In this document: one piece after another, positions 35,092-43,565 of the stretch
Position numbering within the stretch: the stretch's first letter is position 1
Layout of the letters: each line of letters starts with the position of its first letter
Source: CAVVFX01 sp963747535
GTDB lineage: Bacteria > Acidobacteriota > Terriglobia > Bryobacterales > Bryobacteraceae
Assembly: GCA_963747535.1 (NCBI GenBank)
Contig: CAVVFX010000017.1
Location: 496,001 to 560,000, forward strand
DNA length: 64,000 nucleotides
Direction: 5' to 3'
Position numbers and translations under genes: made by a program
The notes under the pieces: model-generated
The model's database searches: none
What the model saw: only the letters and a program-made list of their open reading frames with translations
What the model was told of the DNA's origin: nothing

Positions 35092-36443
35092 ACGTCCACC
35101 CGTTTGGTCATCCGGTCCAGCGCATCGCGGTCGAACGGGTATCCAAGACCCGGGGCCGTCGGCGCCAGAACATAGCCGTCCTTATCGATGCGGAACTTGT
35201 CCTTGTGATACGGGCGGTCCGCATACTCGGCCGGATGCGGCATCTCGAACCACCAGGCATTGGGCAGCGCGAGTTCCAGATGGAAGTGTACTGCCAGGTC
35301 GAGCACGTTACCCCAATTGTGAGGCGTACATTCCAGACCGAAGGCGTCGGCGAGCAGACCCACGCGCATGGAGCCGCTAATGCCGCCCACGTTATCCGCG
35401 ATCAGGCGCACCACGTCCACCGCGCCGCGGCGAATGTATTCGGCGAAGTCGGAGATGGAGGCCAGAAACTCGCCGACGTGCAGCGGGACGTCCAGGCTAC
35501 TCGCGAGTTCCACCAGACCTTCGAGGTCGGTAGTGCGGATGGGATCTTCGAACCACAGATAATCGAGCTCATCGAGCAGCCTTCCCACTTTGAGCGCTTC
35601 AAAACGGTTGTAGGCCTGCACCGGATCGTGCGCGAGAACATATTCGTCACCGAGCGCTTTGCGAAGCTCTTTGATCTCCTCCATGTGGCCGACGTAGGAG
35701 GGGATCGGCGGGCCGTCTTTGTGCTGCCCGGAACCGGGATGAATTTTGTATCCCTTATATCCCAGTTCCTTGGCTTTCATGGCGTCGGGCACGTAGTCTT
35801 CGATCGCCGGCAAATGCTGCGAACTCGCATAGGCCATCATGCGATCTTTCCTGCCGCCGAGGATTTTGTAGATGGGCCGGTCTACCGCTTTGCCGAGAAC
35901 GTCCCACAAACAGATGTCGGCCGCGGCCGCTTTGTAATCCGGCCACGTGCCACCGCTGCGGTTGGGCACGGCGACGAAATTCCCCATGCCGGGACGTGCC
36001 GGTGCGCCTCCTCCCGGACGCGCGCGAGCGTTGAATCCGCCGGCGCTTTTCATTCCTGAAGTTGCGCTCAGAGTGGGGAGGAGGTCGAGAACATTGTGTC
36101 CGACAAGCGTGGCTTTAGCCCACTCCAGCCAGCCCGTGGTGCGCTCCCGATTGCCGATGGTGTAGTTGCCCTCGATACCGCCCTGCGTAACGACCGACAA
36201 AATCTCGCCGGTCTCGGTGCTGTTGAGACGATGCAGATTGGCGGTATCGGTCAGGTAGACTTTCACCTGTTTTACGTTGAGGTCGGGCAGGTCGCCCTTC
36301 TTGATGCCGACGGATTGCGCGGCTGCGATGCCCGGGTCGGCGAGGGCCGCGAAACCTGCCGCGGTCCCCGCCGCGGTGGCGGTGAAGAAGTTCCGGCGCG
36401 TCACCGGATCTTTGAGCATCCGCTGCTGTTTCCTGTTGAGCAT
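35088..36443 (-). CDS. Tat-exported enolase-superfamily (mandelate racemase-like) enzyme
   Basis: 451 residues. A twin-arginine signal is clear (VTRRNFFTATAAGTAAGFAA, then AAAQS). The catalytic barrel contains GYKGYKIHPGSG (Lys region), YVLAHDPVQAYN (first metal Asp), YLWFEDPIRTTDLEG (Glu), VPLHVGEFLASI (Glu) and LECTPHNWGN (His). Such enzymes dehydrate or racemise sugar acids. Gly/Pro/Arg-rich residues at about 128-155 form an unusual insert. The gene starts 2 nt after the DapA-like stop and overlaps the cyclase start. Most relatives of this superfamily are cytoplasmic, so export is notable. Confidence 0.87.
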   Translation of the reverse strand: MLNRKQQRMLKDPVTRRNFFTATAAGTAAGFAALADPGIAAAQSVGIKKGDLPDLNVKQVKVYLTDTANLHRLNSTETGEILSVVTQGGIEGNYTIGNRERTTGWLEWAKATLVGHNVLDLLPTLSATSGMKSAGGFNARARPGGGAPARPGMGNFVAVPNRSGGTWPDYKAAAADICLWDVLGKAVDRPIYKILGGRKDRMMAYASSQHLPAIEDYVPDAMKAKELGYKGYKIHPGSGQHKDGPPIPSYVGHMEEIKELRKALGDEYVLAHDPVQAYNRFEALKVGRLLDELDYLWFEDPIRTTDLEGLVELASSLDVPLHVGEFLASISDFAEYIRRGAVDVVRLIADNVGGISGSMRVGLLADAFGLECTPHNWGNVLDLAVHFHLELALPNAWWFEMPHPAEYADRPYHKDKFRIDKDGYVLAPTAPGLGYPFDRDALDRMTKRVDV

Positions 36444-36445
36444 GT

Positions 36446-37462
36446 TTAACCTCGCAGATAAGGCTTCAGATACGTGTTCAGCGCCTCGCGGATCTCTTTC
36501 TTGCCGGCTTCATCGAGCGGTTCCATGCGACGGGCACCGCCGCCGGATTGCCCGCCTCCAGATGATGTCATGGCCCGTGCGATGGTGTTTTCCTTGAAGA
36601 CGCCGCGTGCAATGAGCACGTAGGAGCCGGCATTCGGGATGCTTTCGAACGCCAGCACGCGTCCGAACATATCGAAGCCTTCCCGTTTTTTCCCGGCGTG
36701 CCAGAGATCGAACGCCTGCGCGTAAATGTCCGCCAGCCCGGTGGTGGGGCAGTGGCCCGAGAATCCGCGCTCCATCTCGGTGATCATCGTGCGGACGCCG
36801 TTGCCGGAGAAGACGTTCAGCTTACCGCCGGTTCTCTCGCGGATCTCGGCCACGCGCTGTATCGGATTCCCGGCCTCGTCCTTGATGACCCGCATGGTGG
36901 GGATTTCTTTGAACAGGCGGACGACCAGGTCGACGCTCATGTCGCCGGTGCTCTGGACGAACAGGGGCAAATCGGTGGCTTTGCCGATGGTCTTGTAGTA
37001 CGCGAGCATGGCGTCGTCGTCCGCCTTTTCGGGAGGCAGTGAGACCACGGCATCCGCGCCGCTGCTGGCCGCATGTCTGGCATATTCAATCGCCTTGTTG
37101 ATGTCGCCATCCTTGGTTTGCACGCCGATCACGAGGGCAGTCTTGCCACCCTTGCCCGCCGCGAGAATGGTTTCCGCTCCCTGCATACGCTCCTGTTGCG
37201 TGAGCCCGGCCCATCCGCTGGCGATCTGCGGCCATACGAAACCATGGACGCCGCCGCGATTACAGAACTTGACTTCCGCCGCGAGGCAGTCGAGATCCAG
37301 CTTATTGTCGGGTGTGCATGGGGTCTGGCCGATGGGGAAGAGACCTCGTAGGGGCTTGCCTTCCGCCGCCAGGCTATGGTTGGCAACGGCGAGCGATATC
37401 GCGCCGGCGCCGATTTGTCTAAGGAATTCGCGCCGTCCTGGTAAATCGAAACGGGTAGTCAT
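36446..37462 (-). CDS. Tat-exported DapA-family aldolase/dehydratase
   Basis: 338 residues with a twin-arginine signal (GRREFLRQIGAGAISLAVA). The TIM barrel has LRGLFPIGQTPCTPDNKLDLDCLAAEV, GVHGFVWPQIASGWAGLTQQER, SGADAVVSLPPEKADDDAML, LPLFVQSTGD and TMRVIKDEAGNPIQRV, where the lysine is the probable Schiff-base residue. A Gly/Ser/Gln insert precedes the C-terminus. First gene of a three-gene operon with the enolase-superfamily and cyclase genes. Likely role: cleavage or dehydration of a keto sugar acid outside the cytoplasm. Confidence 0.87.
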   Translation of the reverse strand: MTTRFDLPGRREFLRQIGAGAISLAVANHSLAAEGKPLRGLFPIGQTPCTPDNKLDLDCLAAEVKFCNRGGVHGFVWPQIASGWAGLTQQERMQGAETILAAGKGGKTALVIGVQTKDGDINKAIEYARHAASSGADAVVSLPPEKADDDAMLAYYKTIGKATDLPLFVQSTGDMSVDLVVRLFKEIPTMRVIKDEAGNPIQRVAEIRERTGGKLNVFSGNGVRTMITEMERGFSGHCPTTGLADIYAQAFDLWHAGKKREGFDMFGRVLAFESIPNAGSYVLIARGVFKENTIARAMTSSGGGQSGGGARRMEPLDEAGKKEIREALNTYLKPYLRG

Positions 37463-37859
37463 GAGCTGCCTCCTGACGTGTCAGCATATAGCCGGGCGGG
37501 TTCCACGTCAATGGGTGGCATGTTTTCAGCCGCGGTTGTGCATCGCGAAACGGCCGGCAACAAGTGGCAGGACGGTTTGGAGGCGGGGCGAGGGTGGGCG
37601 TGCGGAGTTATGGCGCTCAAAAGGCGAAAGTGGATGCGATGTAACCCATTGTTAGGAAGAGCATTACGATTCTCCGGGGGTGACTGCTCCCAGCAGTCAT
37701 AGTCTTTCGTTTGGTCATTTAACATGGGCGACTGGTTGAAGTTTTGAATCAGCCACTACACTTTAAACCTAGGTGGATCAATTGCCTTGGGATCCTGAAG
37801 GAGTGACCGCTGGATTCCGTGCGCTTGCCGTTCGGCAGTGTGAGGTGACTTTGCGCCCG
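37463..37859. other. Intergenic region with one perfect hairpin
   Basis: About 400 bp without a gene. TGACTGCT-CCC-AGCAGTCA at 37681-37699 is a perfect 8-bp stem with a 3-nt loop, of unknown role. It is not followed by a T-run in either direction. Confidence 0.45.
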
Positions 37860-38468
37860 CTACTCCTCGCCAGCGGCTCCGCTCCGAGCAACACCCGGGG
37901 CGAGTTGGTTCCGAAGCCAGCGCTTGGCGAACCGCCAGTTCCTGGTCACTGTGCTCACCGAGCAGCCGAGACGCTCCGCGCACTCTTCAATCGACAGACC
38001 TTCGAAGACTCGCAGTTCGACCACCGAGCGCAATTGCGGGTCGATGGCGGCAAGACCGTCCAGTACATCATCCAGCTCACTCAAAAGGTGGGCGCCGGGT
38101 GACGAGTCTGCCAGCGACACGGACAATTCCTCCGAGTCCGCCTTCCAGGACAAGCGTCGCGTGTGTCGAACGAGTAGCCAGTGCATGGCCTGGCTTGCGA
38201 GTGCGAAGAATGCCGACTTTTCGCGCTCGTCTTTCGATCTCACAGGGCGCAGAGCGCTCACTTTGACGAGCTCGAGATACAACTCGTTCACCAACTCGGT
38301 CGGGCGCCAGGTGTGGCCCGCAGGCTGCCGCCTCATCTTGGCCGCCGCCAGCCGCTTCAACTCCGGGTAGAACGCATCGATCAGTTGTTCCGGACCCTCA
38401 AGCGTTCCACTCGTGGCGTCGGAAACTGCGCGAGAGATGAGTTTTTGAGACAGGTTGAGATCACTCAT
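37860..38468 (-). CDS. ECF RNA polymerase sigma factor
   Basis: 202 residues. Region 2 reads AFYPELKRLAAAKMRRQPAG ... PTELVNELYLELVK ... FFALASQAMHWLLVRHTRRL, and region 4 reads LAAIDPQLRSVVELRVFEGLSIEECAERLGCSVSTVTRNWRFAKRWL. This is the TIGR02999-like ECF group that is frequent in Acidobacteria. There is no signal peptide or membrane anchor and no anti-sigma gene. It lies 44 nt downstream of a membrane Ser/Thr kinase on the same strand. The ECF groups found beside such kinases may be controlled by phosphorylation instead of an anti-sigma factor, which would fit here but is inference. Confidence 0.9.
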   Translation of the reverse strand: MSDLNLSQKLISRAVSDATSGTLEGPEQLIDAFYPELKRLAAAKMRRQPAGHTWRPTELVNELYLELVKVSALRPVRSKDEREKSAFFALASQAMHWLLVRHTRRLSWKADSEELSVSLADSSPGAHLLSELDDVLDGLAAIDPQLRSVVELRVFEGLSIEECAERLGCSVSTVTRNWRFAKRWLRNQLAPGVARSGAAGEE

Positions 38469-38512
38469 ATCCGGGCTGTGGTTAGTTTAACAGTCCTAAC
38501 CGAATACATCAG

Positions 38513-41365
38513 TTATTCGGCGATCATGACGAGCGTAAGGGAGCGGTCCAGTTGCGTTCTCAAGAGCCACTGGCCGTCAGGCGAAAGCGAAAGTCCCCGG
38601 CCTAGCAGAGTGTTTCCCAGCGGTAGATTCCGGGTCTGATGAGTCTCGAGGTCCACCGCGCGTACGGATGGGAAGGGAACTACGTTCTCCTCATCGGGAG
38701 GGTAATAGTAGAGTTCGTGAGGCGCAAGCGTCCAAGTAGCCGCGGCTTTGAAAGGAATGTCTGGGACCACGGCTTCCTCCGGTTGCCCGGCGCCTCGCGC
38801 CGGCAGCGCAATTCGCCAGATGCCCTTGCCGCGCTGCACTTTCGAGTAATATAACCACTTTCCATCAGCCGATTCGTGCGCGAAGTATCCGCCATTCCAG
38901 GTGATCTGCACCGGATCGCCGCCGGCCGCCGGCATCTTCCAAACTTCGAAACGGCCGCTGCGATTCGAGGAGAAGTAGATCCAGCGGCCATCAGAGGACC
39001 ATGTCGGATTGGCATCGGTAGAAGGTGACCGCGTCAGTTGCCGCTGAGTGCCGCACGGCTCGGGGCCTTCCGATTGACACAACACCGTGAAGATATCTGC
39101 ATTGCCGTCCGGATGTGCCGTAAATGCCAGGTAGCGGCCATCGGGTGACCAGTGTGGATCGCCCACGAAGGGTCCCCGGAAACGCGTAGCTTGCCTCTGG
39201 TCGGAGCCATCTCCCCCAGCAACCCATATCTCACTGGAACCGGAGCGGTCGCTGCGGAACACCAACCGTCCCGAACTTGACCATTCCGCGTCGACTTCGA
39301 TACTCGCGGAACTAACCAGAAGCTCCGGTGCGCCGCCACTTTCCTTTACCGGCATACGCCAGATGCTGCTGCTGCTTAGGTCGCGAACCCAGGCGATGGA
39401 GCCCTTGCGGCGGGCTACACTGATCTCGCGCGCCCGCCCGACGTCGAAGGCAGCCATACGATAGGGCTCCGACCGGCCGTCGAAAGGCAAACTCCACATC
39501 TCCGGCTTGTCGGCCTGCCGTCCTCCGATTGCAATGAAACTATGCCCATCGCTGCTCCAGTCGAAGCCACCGAGCCACCACGGGCCGTGCGATACGCAGC
39601 GGACAGTTCCGCCCGTTGCGGGGACAAGGCAGATTTCGTCAGCGGTGAAGGATGCCTGCCGTTTAAAGGCGATCCATCTGCCATCCGGCGAAAAGCGCGG
39701 GTTCGCAAGATGACGATTATCAGGCGCAACTATCGGGCGGCGCTGGCCACTTGCCAGGGTAACGAGAAAGATTCCGCTGATATGCTCGTCAAAGAAGTCA
39801 TCGCTCACGGCCAGCGAACTTCCGTCCGGCGACCAGTCGATGGTGCAGGGACTCCGGGTAAGATTGCAATCTGCTATCCGGGAAACGGGCCCTCCCGTCC
39901 GCCTGCTGCGATAGACGGCTCGTTTCCCTGCGCCGTCCAGCCCAACGAACGCCAGTACATTCGAATCGGGCGACCATGCGGCCGGACCTTCCACAATCAG
40001 GTCTGTATGGATCACCGTAGGCGTTCCCCCCTGTGTTGGGTGAACTTGAAACTGGGGATGGTCGTTGGCGCGCGCCCGATAGAGACACGATATCCATAAA
40101 CCGTCGGACGAAATGGATGGAGAGTCCTCGAGTCCAGCCTGGGACGCCATCGGGCGGATATTCATCTTCGAGAGGTCGCGCCGGCCGCGCGGCTGCAAGT
40201 AGAGCATCAACAACCCCGCAGCAGCGAGTGCAAGGGCAGTGAACCACCACCACCTTTTGATGAGCGGGCGGCCGGCAGCCAGGCGAAGGCGCATCGCTGC
40301 GAGCCATTCGGCCGTCTCGTCCGCTCTCGGCCGTTCTTCGGGCCGCTTCGCAAGCATGGCGACGATCAATCTCTCCAGTGCGCGCGGCAGTTTCGGATTA
40401 CGAGAGATGGGCGGATCCGGATCCGTAGAGACGATTGCCTGCAGAAGATTCAACATGCCTTCGGCCTGGAAGGGATGCTCGCCGGTTGTCAACTCGTAAA
40501 GCAGCACGCCAAAGGCGAAGATGTCGCTTGCAGGCGTTGGGGGCCGTCCCAGACATTGTTCCGGAGACAAGTAGCGTGGCGTGCCGCTTAGCGAAGTTGT
40601 AGCCCGATGATCGGGCACCGTGCCCAAGGCGAGGCCGAAGTCTAACAGCTTGACGTACCCGTCATCGCGCACCATAACGTTTTCCGGCTTGATATCGCCA
40701 TGAATGAGATCGTGGGCATGAGCGACGGCAAGCGCATTGGCAAGTTGCTCGCTCCAATGCAAAACATCGTTCAACAGCGGACGGCTGCCGACGCGAGCGC
40801 GCAGCGTAACCCCGGGCACCAGTTCCATCACTATGGCAGCCGTGTCCGCGGTCTCGATCACTTCATGAATAATGATGATATTCGGGTGATTCAGAGCGGA
40901 GGCGGCCCGCGCTTCCCGCATGGAACGCGCGGCAACACCTGGCTTCCCGTCATGGTGCGGCGTGAAGAACTTGATTGCTACCGCACGGTTGAGTTCTTCA
41001 TCAAGGCCTGCATAAACCGAACCGGTTGCGCCCGATCCGAGGAGCATTCCCACGCGGTATTTGCCCACTTTCATCCCAACCTGAGGCGTGAATTTCTCCT
41101 CGGGTGAAGGCATTGCGGGCGTTACAGACGTACTGCTAACGACGCTGGCGCTTCCTTCCAGAATGGCCAATGCCTGGTGGATCACAAACGAATCCGCCCG
41201 GGCGGCCGAGAGGAATGCGCGGCGCTCGGCTACTGGTTTGCGCTCGGCCTCCAAAACGAGTTGCCAGACCTCGTGCCAGCGGCCGTCCTCCCGTAGGGGG
41301 ACTGTTTTCCGTCCACGCCCTCCAGCGTTGCTACTCGCTGTCGAGAAGGATTCTCGTTCTGACAC
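38513..41365 (-). CDS. Membrane Ser/Thr protein kinase with WD40/TolB-like propeller
   Basis: 950 residues. The kinase domain spans about 100-360: glycine loop GSGATGSV (110-117), VAIK with K132, catalytic loop HGDIKPEN (222-229; HGD in place of HRD), DFG (242-244) and the activation segment ending GTPRYLSPEQ. A basic stretch and one membrane helix (RWWWFTALALAAAGLLMLYL, about 370-390) follow. The extracytoplasmic part is a PD40/TolB-like propeller with repeated SPDG/SSDGR blades (WSPDSNVLAFVG, WSPDGSSLAVSDD, FSPDGRWIAFKR, WSPDGRYLAFTA, WSSDGRWIYFSS). It is probably an outside-sensing kinase acting with the ECF sigma factor encoded next. It is transcribed divergently from the large efflux operon. 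Confidence 0.9.
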   Translation of the reverse strand: MSERESFSTASSNAGGRGRKTVPLREDGRWHEVWQLVLEAERKPVAERRAFLSAARADSFVIHQALAILEGSASVVSSTSVTPAMPSPEEKFTPQVGMKVGKYRVGMLLGSGATGSVYAGLDEELNRAVAIKFFTPHHDGKPGVAARSMREARAASALNHPNIIIIHEVIETADTAAIVMELVPGVTLRARVGSRPLLNDVLHWSEQLANALAVAHAHDLIHGDIKPENVMVRDDGYVKLLDFGLALGTVPDHRATTSLSGTPRYLSPEQCLGRPPTPASDIFAFGVLLYELTTGEHPFQAEGMLNLLQAIVSTDPDPPISRNPKLPRALERLIVAMLAKRPEERPRADETAEWLAAMRLRLAAGRPLIKRWWWFTALALAAAGLLMLYLQPRGRRDLSKMNIRPMASQAGLEDSPSISSDGLWISCLYRARANDHPQFQVHPTQGGTPTVIHTDLIVEGPAAWSPDSNVLAFVGLDGAGKRAVYRSRRTGGPVSRIADCNLTRSPCTIDWSPDGSSLAVSDDFFDEHISGIFLVTLASGQRRPIVAPDNRHLANPRFSPDGRWIAFKRQASFTADEICLVPATGGTVRCVSHGPWWLGGFDWSSDGHSFIAIGGRQADKPEMWSLPFDGRSEPYRMAAFDVGRAREISVARRKGSIAWVRDLSSSSIWRMPVKESGGAPELLVSSASIEVDAEWSSSGRLVFRSDRSGSSEIWVAGGDGSDQRQATRFRGPFVGDPHWSPDGRYLAFTAHPDGNADIFTVLCQSEGPEPCGTQRQLTRSPSTDANPTWSSDGRWIYFSSNRSGRFEVWKMPAAGGDPVQITWNGGYFAHESADGKWLYYSKVQRGKGIWRIALPARGAGQPEEAVVPDIPFKAAATWTLAPHELYYYPPDEENVVPFPSVRAVDLETHQTRNLPLGNTLLGRGLSLSPDGQWLLRTQLDRSLTLVMIAE

Positions 41366-41480
41366 CGCTAGAAAATGGTAGCAATTCCGGAGTTACGTTA
41401 CCAAATTCGGTAGTTACCGTTTGGATGACGAGCGTAGGACTGCTGCCCGTGTTGAAAAGCCATTAAAAAAAATTTCAAAT

Positions 41481-41494
41481 AAACTGATCAGTTT
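41481..41494. promoter_or_regulatory. Perfect 14-bp palindrome, candidate operator
   Basis: AAACTGATCAGTTT lies in the 271-bp divergent region between the kinase gene and the efflux operon, about 140 nt before the patatin start. Perfect symmetry and position suggest a repressor-type binding site, but no adjacent regulator gene of the TetR or MarR kind is present. Confidence 0.4.
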
Positions 41495-41636
41495 TGAGGC
41501 GCTGCTCGCCATATACATGGTGTGAGCAACGACTGAGCAAATTTTTCGGATCCGCGTTAAAAGAAATTCTCGGTTTTAAGTTGGTTCACCGTTCAGCGCG
41601 ATTGAATTCCCGTTCGGCTCGAAGGACGATTCCAAA

Positions 41637-43517
41637 ATGCTTAGCGGATTTGAGGCTTTCCAATCTCACGGGCTCTTCTCCGATCTCAATCCGGAAATCC
41701 TGCTGGATGTTTCCCGTCAGTCGACCGAAGTCTTTGTTCCCGCCGGCCACGTTGTTTTTCGCCAGGGCGACCCGTCAGACTCACTCTACATCGTCGCTGC
41801 CGGCCGTCTGGGAATTTCGATTGAGCGGGACGGCCACGAGCCAACCAGTGTCTTTGAGGCCGGGACCGGACAGATCGTCGGCGAGATGGGCGTGTTAACG
41901 GGCGCGCCACGGTCCGCTAGCGTCATCAGTCTCAGAGACTCTCTGCTTTTCAAGCTGTCGAAAGATACCTTTGAAGAATTGCTCGAAGCGCATCCTGCCC
42001 TGACTCGTCGAATCGCCTGCAATCTTTCTGAGCGACTCCGGCAGTCTAACGTTCGAACCTGCACGCGCAATCATCCGGTGAGAACGTTCGCCATCATGCC
42101 CGCCGGAGAGGCTGCCCCGACAGCCGATTTCGTTCAACAGTTCATCCGGGCGCTGAGTGAAATTGGTCCCACCCGCCTGATCACGAAAGAGACCGTCGAA
42201 CGCCAACTGAACAGCACGAATATGAGCGATCGCCGCGTAGCCTATTGGCTGAATGAACAGGAGGGTAAATTCGCCTTCCTGGTTTATCAAACGGATCTAT
42301 ATTCTTCGCCATGGACATCGCGCTGCCTGCGGCAGGCCGACATGCTTTTGTCGGTAGCCCAGTTCGATCAACCCAAGCAACCAAACGATATTGAGCGAAT
42401 GCTCGCCAGCACCGGCGCGAGATTCACCGAGGCTTTCGCCAAAAATTCCCATCCCCGCACCGACCTGGTTCTGTTGCATCGCGACGCGACATCCCGTCCC
42501 TCCGGGACCGCGGAATGGCTCGCCGGACGTTCTATAAAGCAACACCACCACATCTACCCCAACTCGTCCAACAACGTTGGTCGCCTGGCAAGAGTGCTCA
42601 CCGGCAAAGCAGCCAGCCTCGTGCTTGGCGGAGGCGGCGCTCGCGGCTTCGCTCATATCGGCGCTATTCAGGCCATCGAAGAAGCGGGGATCACAATCGA
42701 AACGATCGGCGGTACAAGTCAAGGAGCACTGATCGGAGCGCAATACGCGATGGGCATGACCCCGGTCGAGATGATCGAGACCAATCGCGCCCTGTTCCGC
42801 GATTATCGTCCCTTCAAGGGCGATCTGACGTTTCCCATCTTTTCCTTCCTGACTGGCTCGACCAGCAATAAAGGGTTGCAGTCGCTATTTGGCGCGACCA
42901 AGATCGCCGATCTGAAAATTCCCTTCTTCTGTATCTCGGCCAATTTGTCTCTTGCCAAGGTCATTGTCGAGCGCGATGAAGCCGTCTGGAAGGCAGTGCG
43001 CTGCAGCATGGCGCTGCCCGGTCTCATGCCGCCGGTCATCAAGGGCGGACAGTTGATCATCGACGGCGGCGTTCTGAACAACCTGCCCGTCGACGTTATG
43101 CGCGAAAGCTGCAACGGCAGTATCATCGCGGTGGACGTGAGTCCGCCAGTTGACCTGCTCGCCGACAGCGAGGACCGCGACAGCCTCGGTTTTCTCGATT
43201 TCGTTCAGCGCAAACTATTTGGCCAAAGGAGTGGCGGTGGCTCCATTCCGCATCTGATCGAGATTCTCATGCGCACCGCCTTCTTATCGAGCATTCAACA
43301 TCGCGAAGCGATGGCTAAACACGCCGATCTGCTGATCCATCCGCCGATGTCGGGGTTTTCTCTGCTCGGATGGAAAAACCTGGAGACCCTGGTCGAAATC
43401 GGCTATCGGACTACGCGGGAAAAGCTGAAGGGCTGGAACGGTCGATTTCCATCTTCCACGTCTGATGAGATCTCAGATGCCGGATACGCGACGGAAGAAC
43501 TGTCCGTTGCCATATAA
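41637..43517 (+). CDS. Cyclic-nucleotide-binding patatin-like phospholipase (NTE type)
   Basis: 626 residues. Residues 8-130 are a CRP-like cNMP-binding domain (FVPAGHVVFRQGDPSDSLYI, GQIVGEMGVLTGAPRSASV). A linker domain with no clear match follows (about 145-310). The patatin domain starts at about 326: oxyanion glycine loop VLGGGGARGFAHIGA, nucleophile serine in IGGTSQGALIG (about 358) and the Asp of IIDGGVLNNLPV (about 475). Architecture matches neuropathy-target-esterase-like lysophospholipases such as YchK relatives with a cNMP domain. There is no membrane helix. It is the first gene of a seven-gene operon; the next start is 48 nt downstream. It may act on membrane lipids in response to a nucleotide or other small ligand. 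Confidence 0.9.
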   Translation: MLSGFEAFQSHGLFSDLNPEILLDVSRQSTEVFVPAGHVVFRQGDPSDSLYIVAAGRLGISIERDGHEPTSVFEAGTGQIVGEMGVLTGAPRSASVISLRDSLLFKLSKDTFEELLEAHPALTRRIACNLSERLRQSNVRTCTRNHPVRTFAIMPAGEAAPTADFVQQFIRALSEIGPTRLITKETVERQLNSTNMSDRRVAYWLNEQEGKFAFLVYQTDLYSSPWTSRCLRQADMLLSVAQFDQPKQPNDIERMLASTGARFTEAFAKNSHPRTDLVLLHRDATSRPSGTAEWLAGRSIKQHHHIYPNSSNNVGRLARVLTGKAASLVLGGGGARGFAHIGAIQAIEEAGITIETIGGTSQGALIGAQYAMGMTPVEMIETNRALFRDYRPFKGDLTFPIFSFLTGSTSNKGLQSLFGATKIADLKIPFFCISANLSLAKVIVERDEAVWKAVRCSMALPGLMPPVIKGGQLIIDGGVLNNLPVDVMRESCNGSIIAVDVSPPVDLLADSEDRDSLGFLDFVQRKLFGQRSGGGSIPHLIEILMRTAFLSSIQHREAMAKHADLLIHPPMSGFSLLGWKNLETLVEIGYRTTREKLKGWNGRFPSSTSDEISDAGYATEELSVAI

Positions 43518-43565
43518 ACCAACGCCCGGTGAGCCAACACCATGTGAACCAATGGAGCATCAATC

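Noticed and set aside
35205..36059. 284-residue plus-strand open frame
   Set aside because: It is antisense to the enolase-superfamily gene, whose metal ligands are clear.
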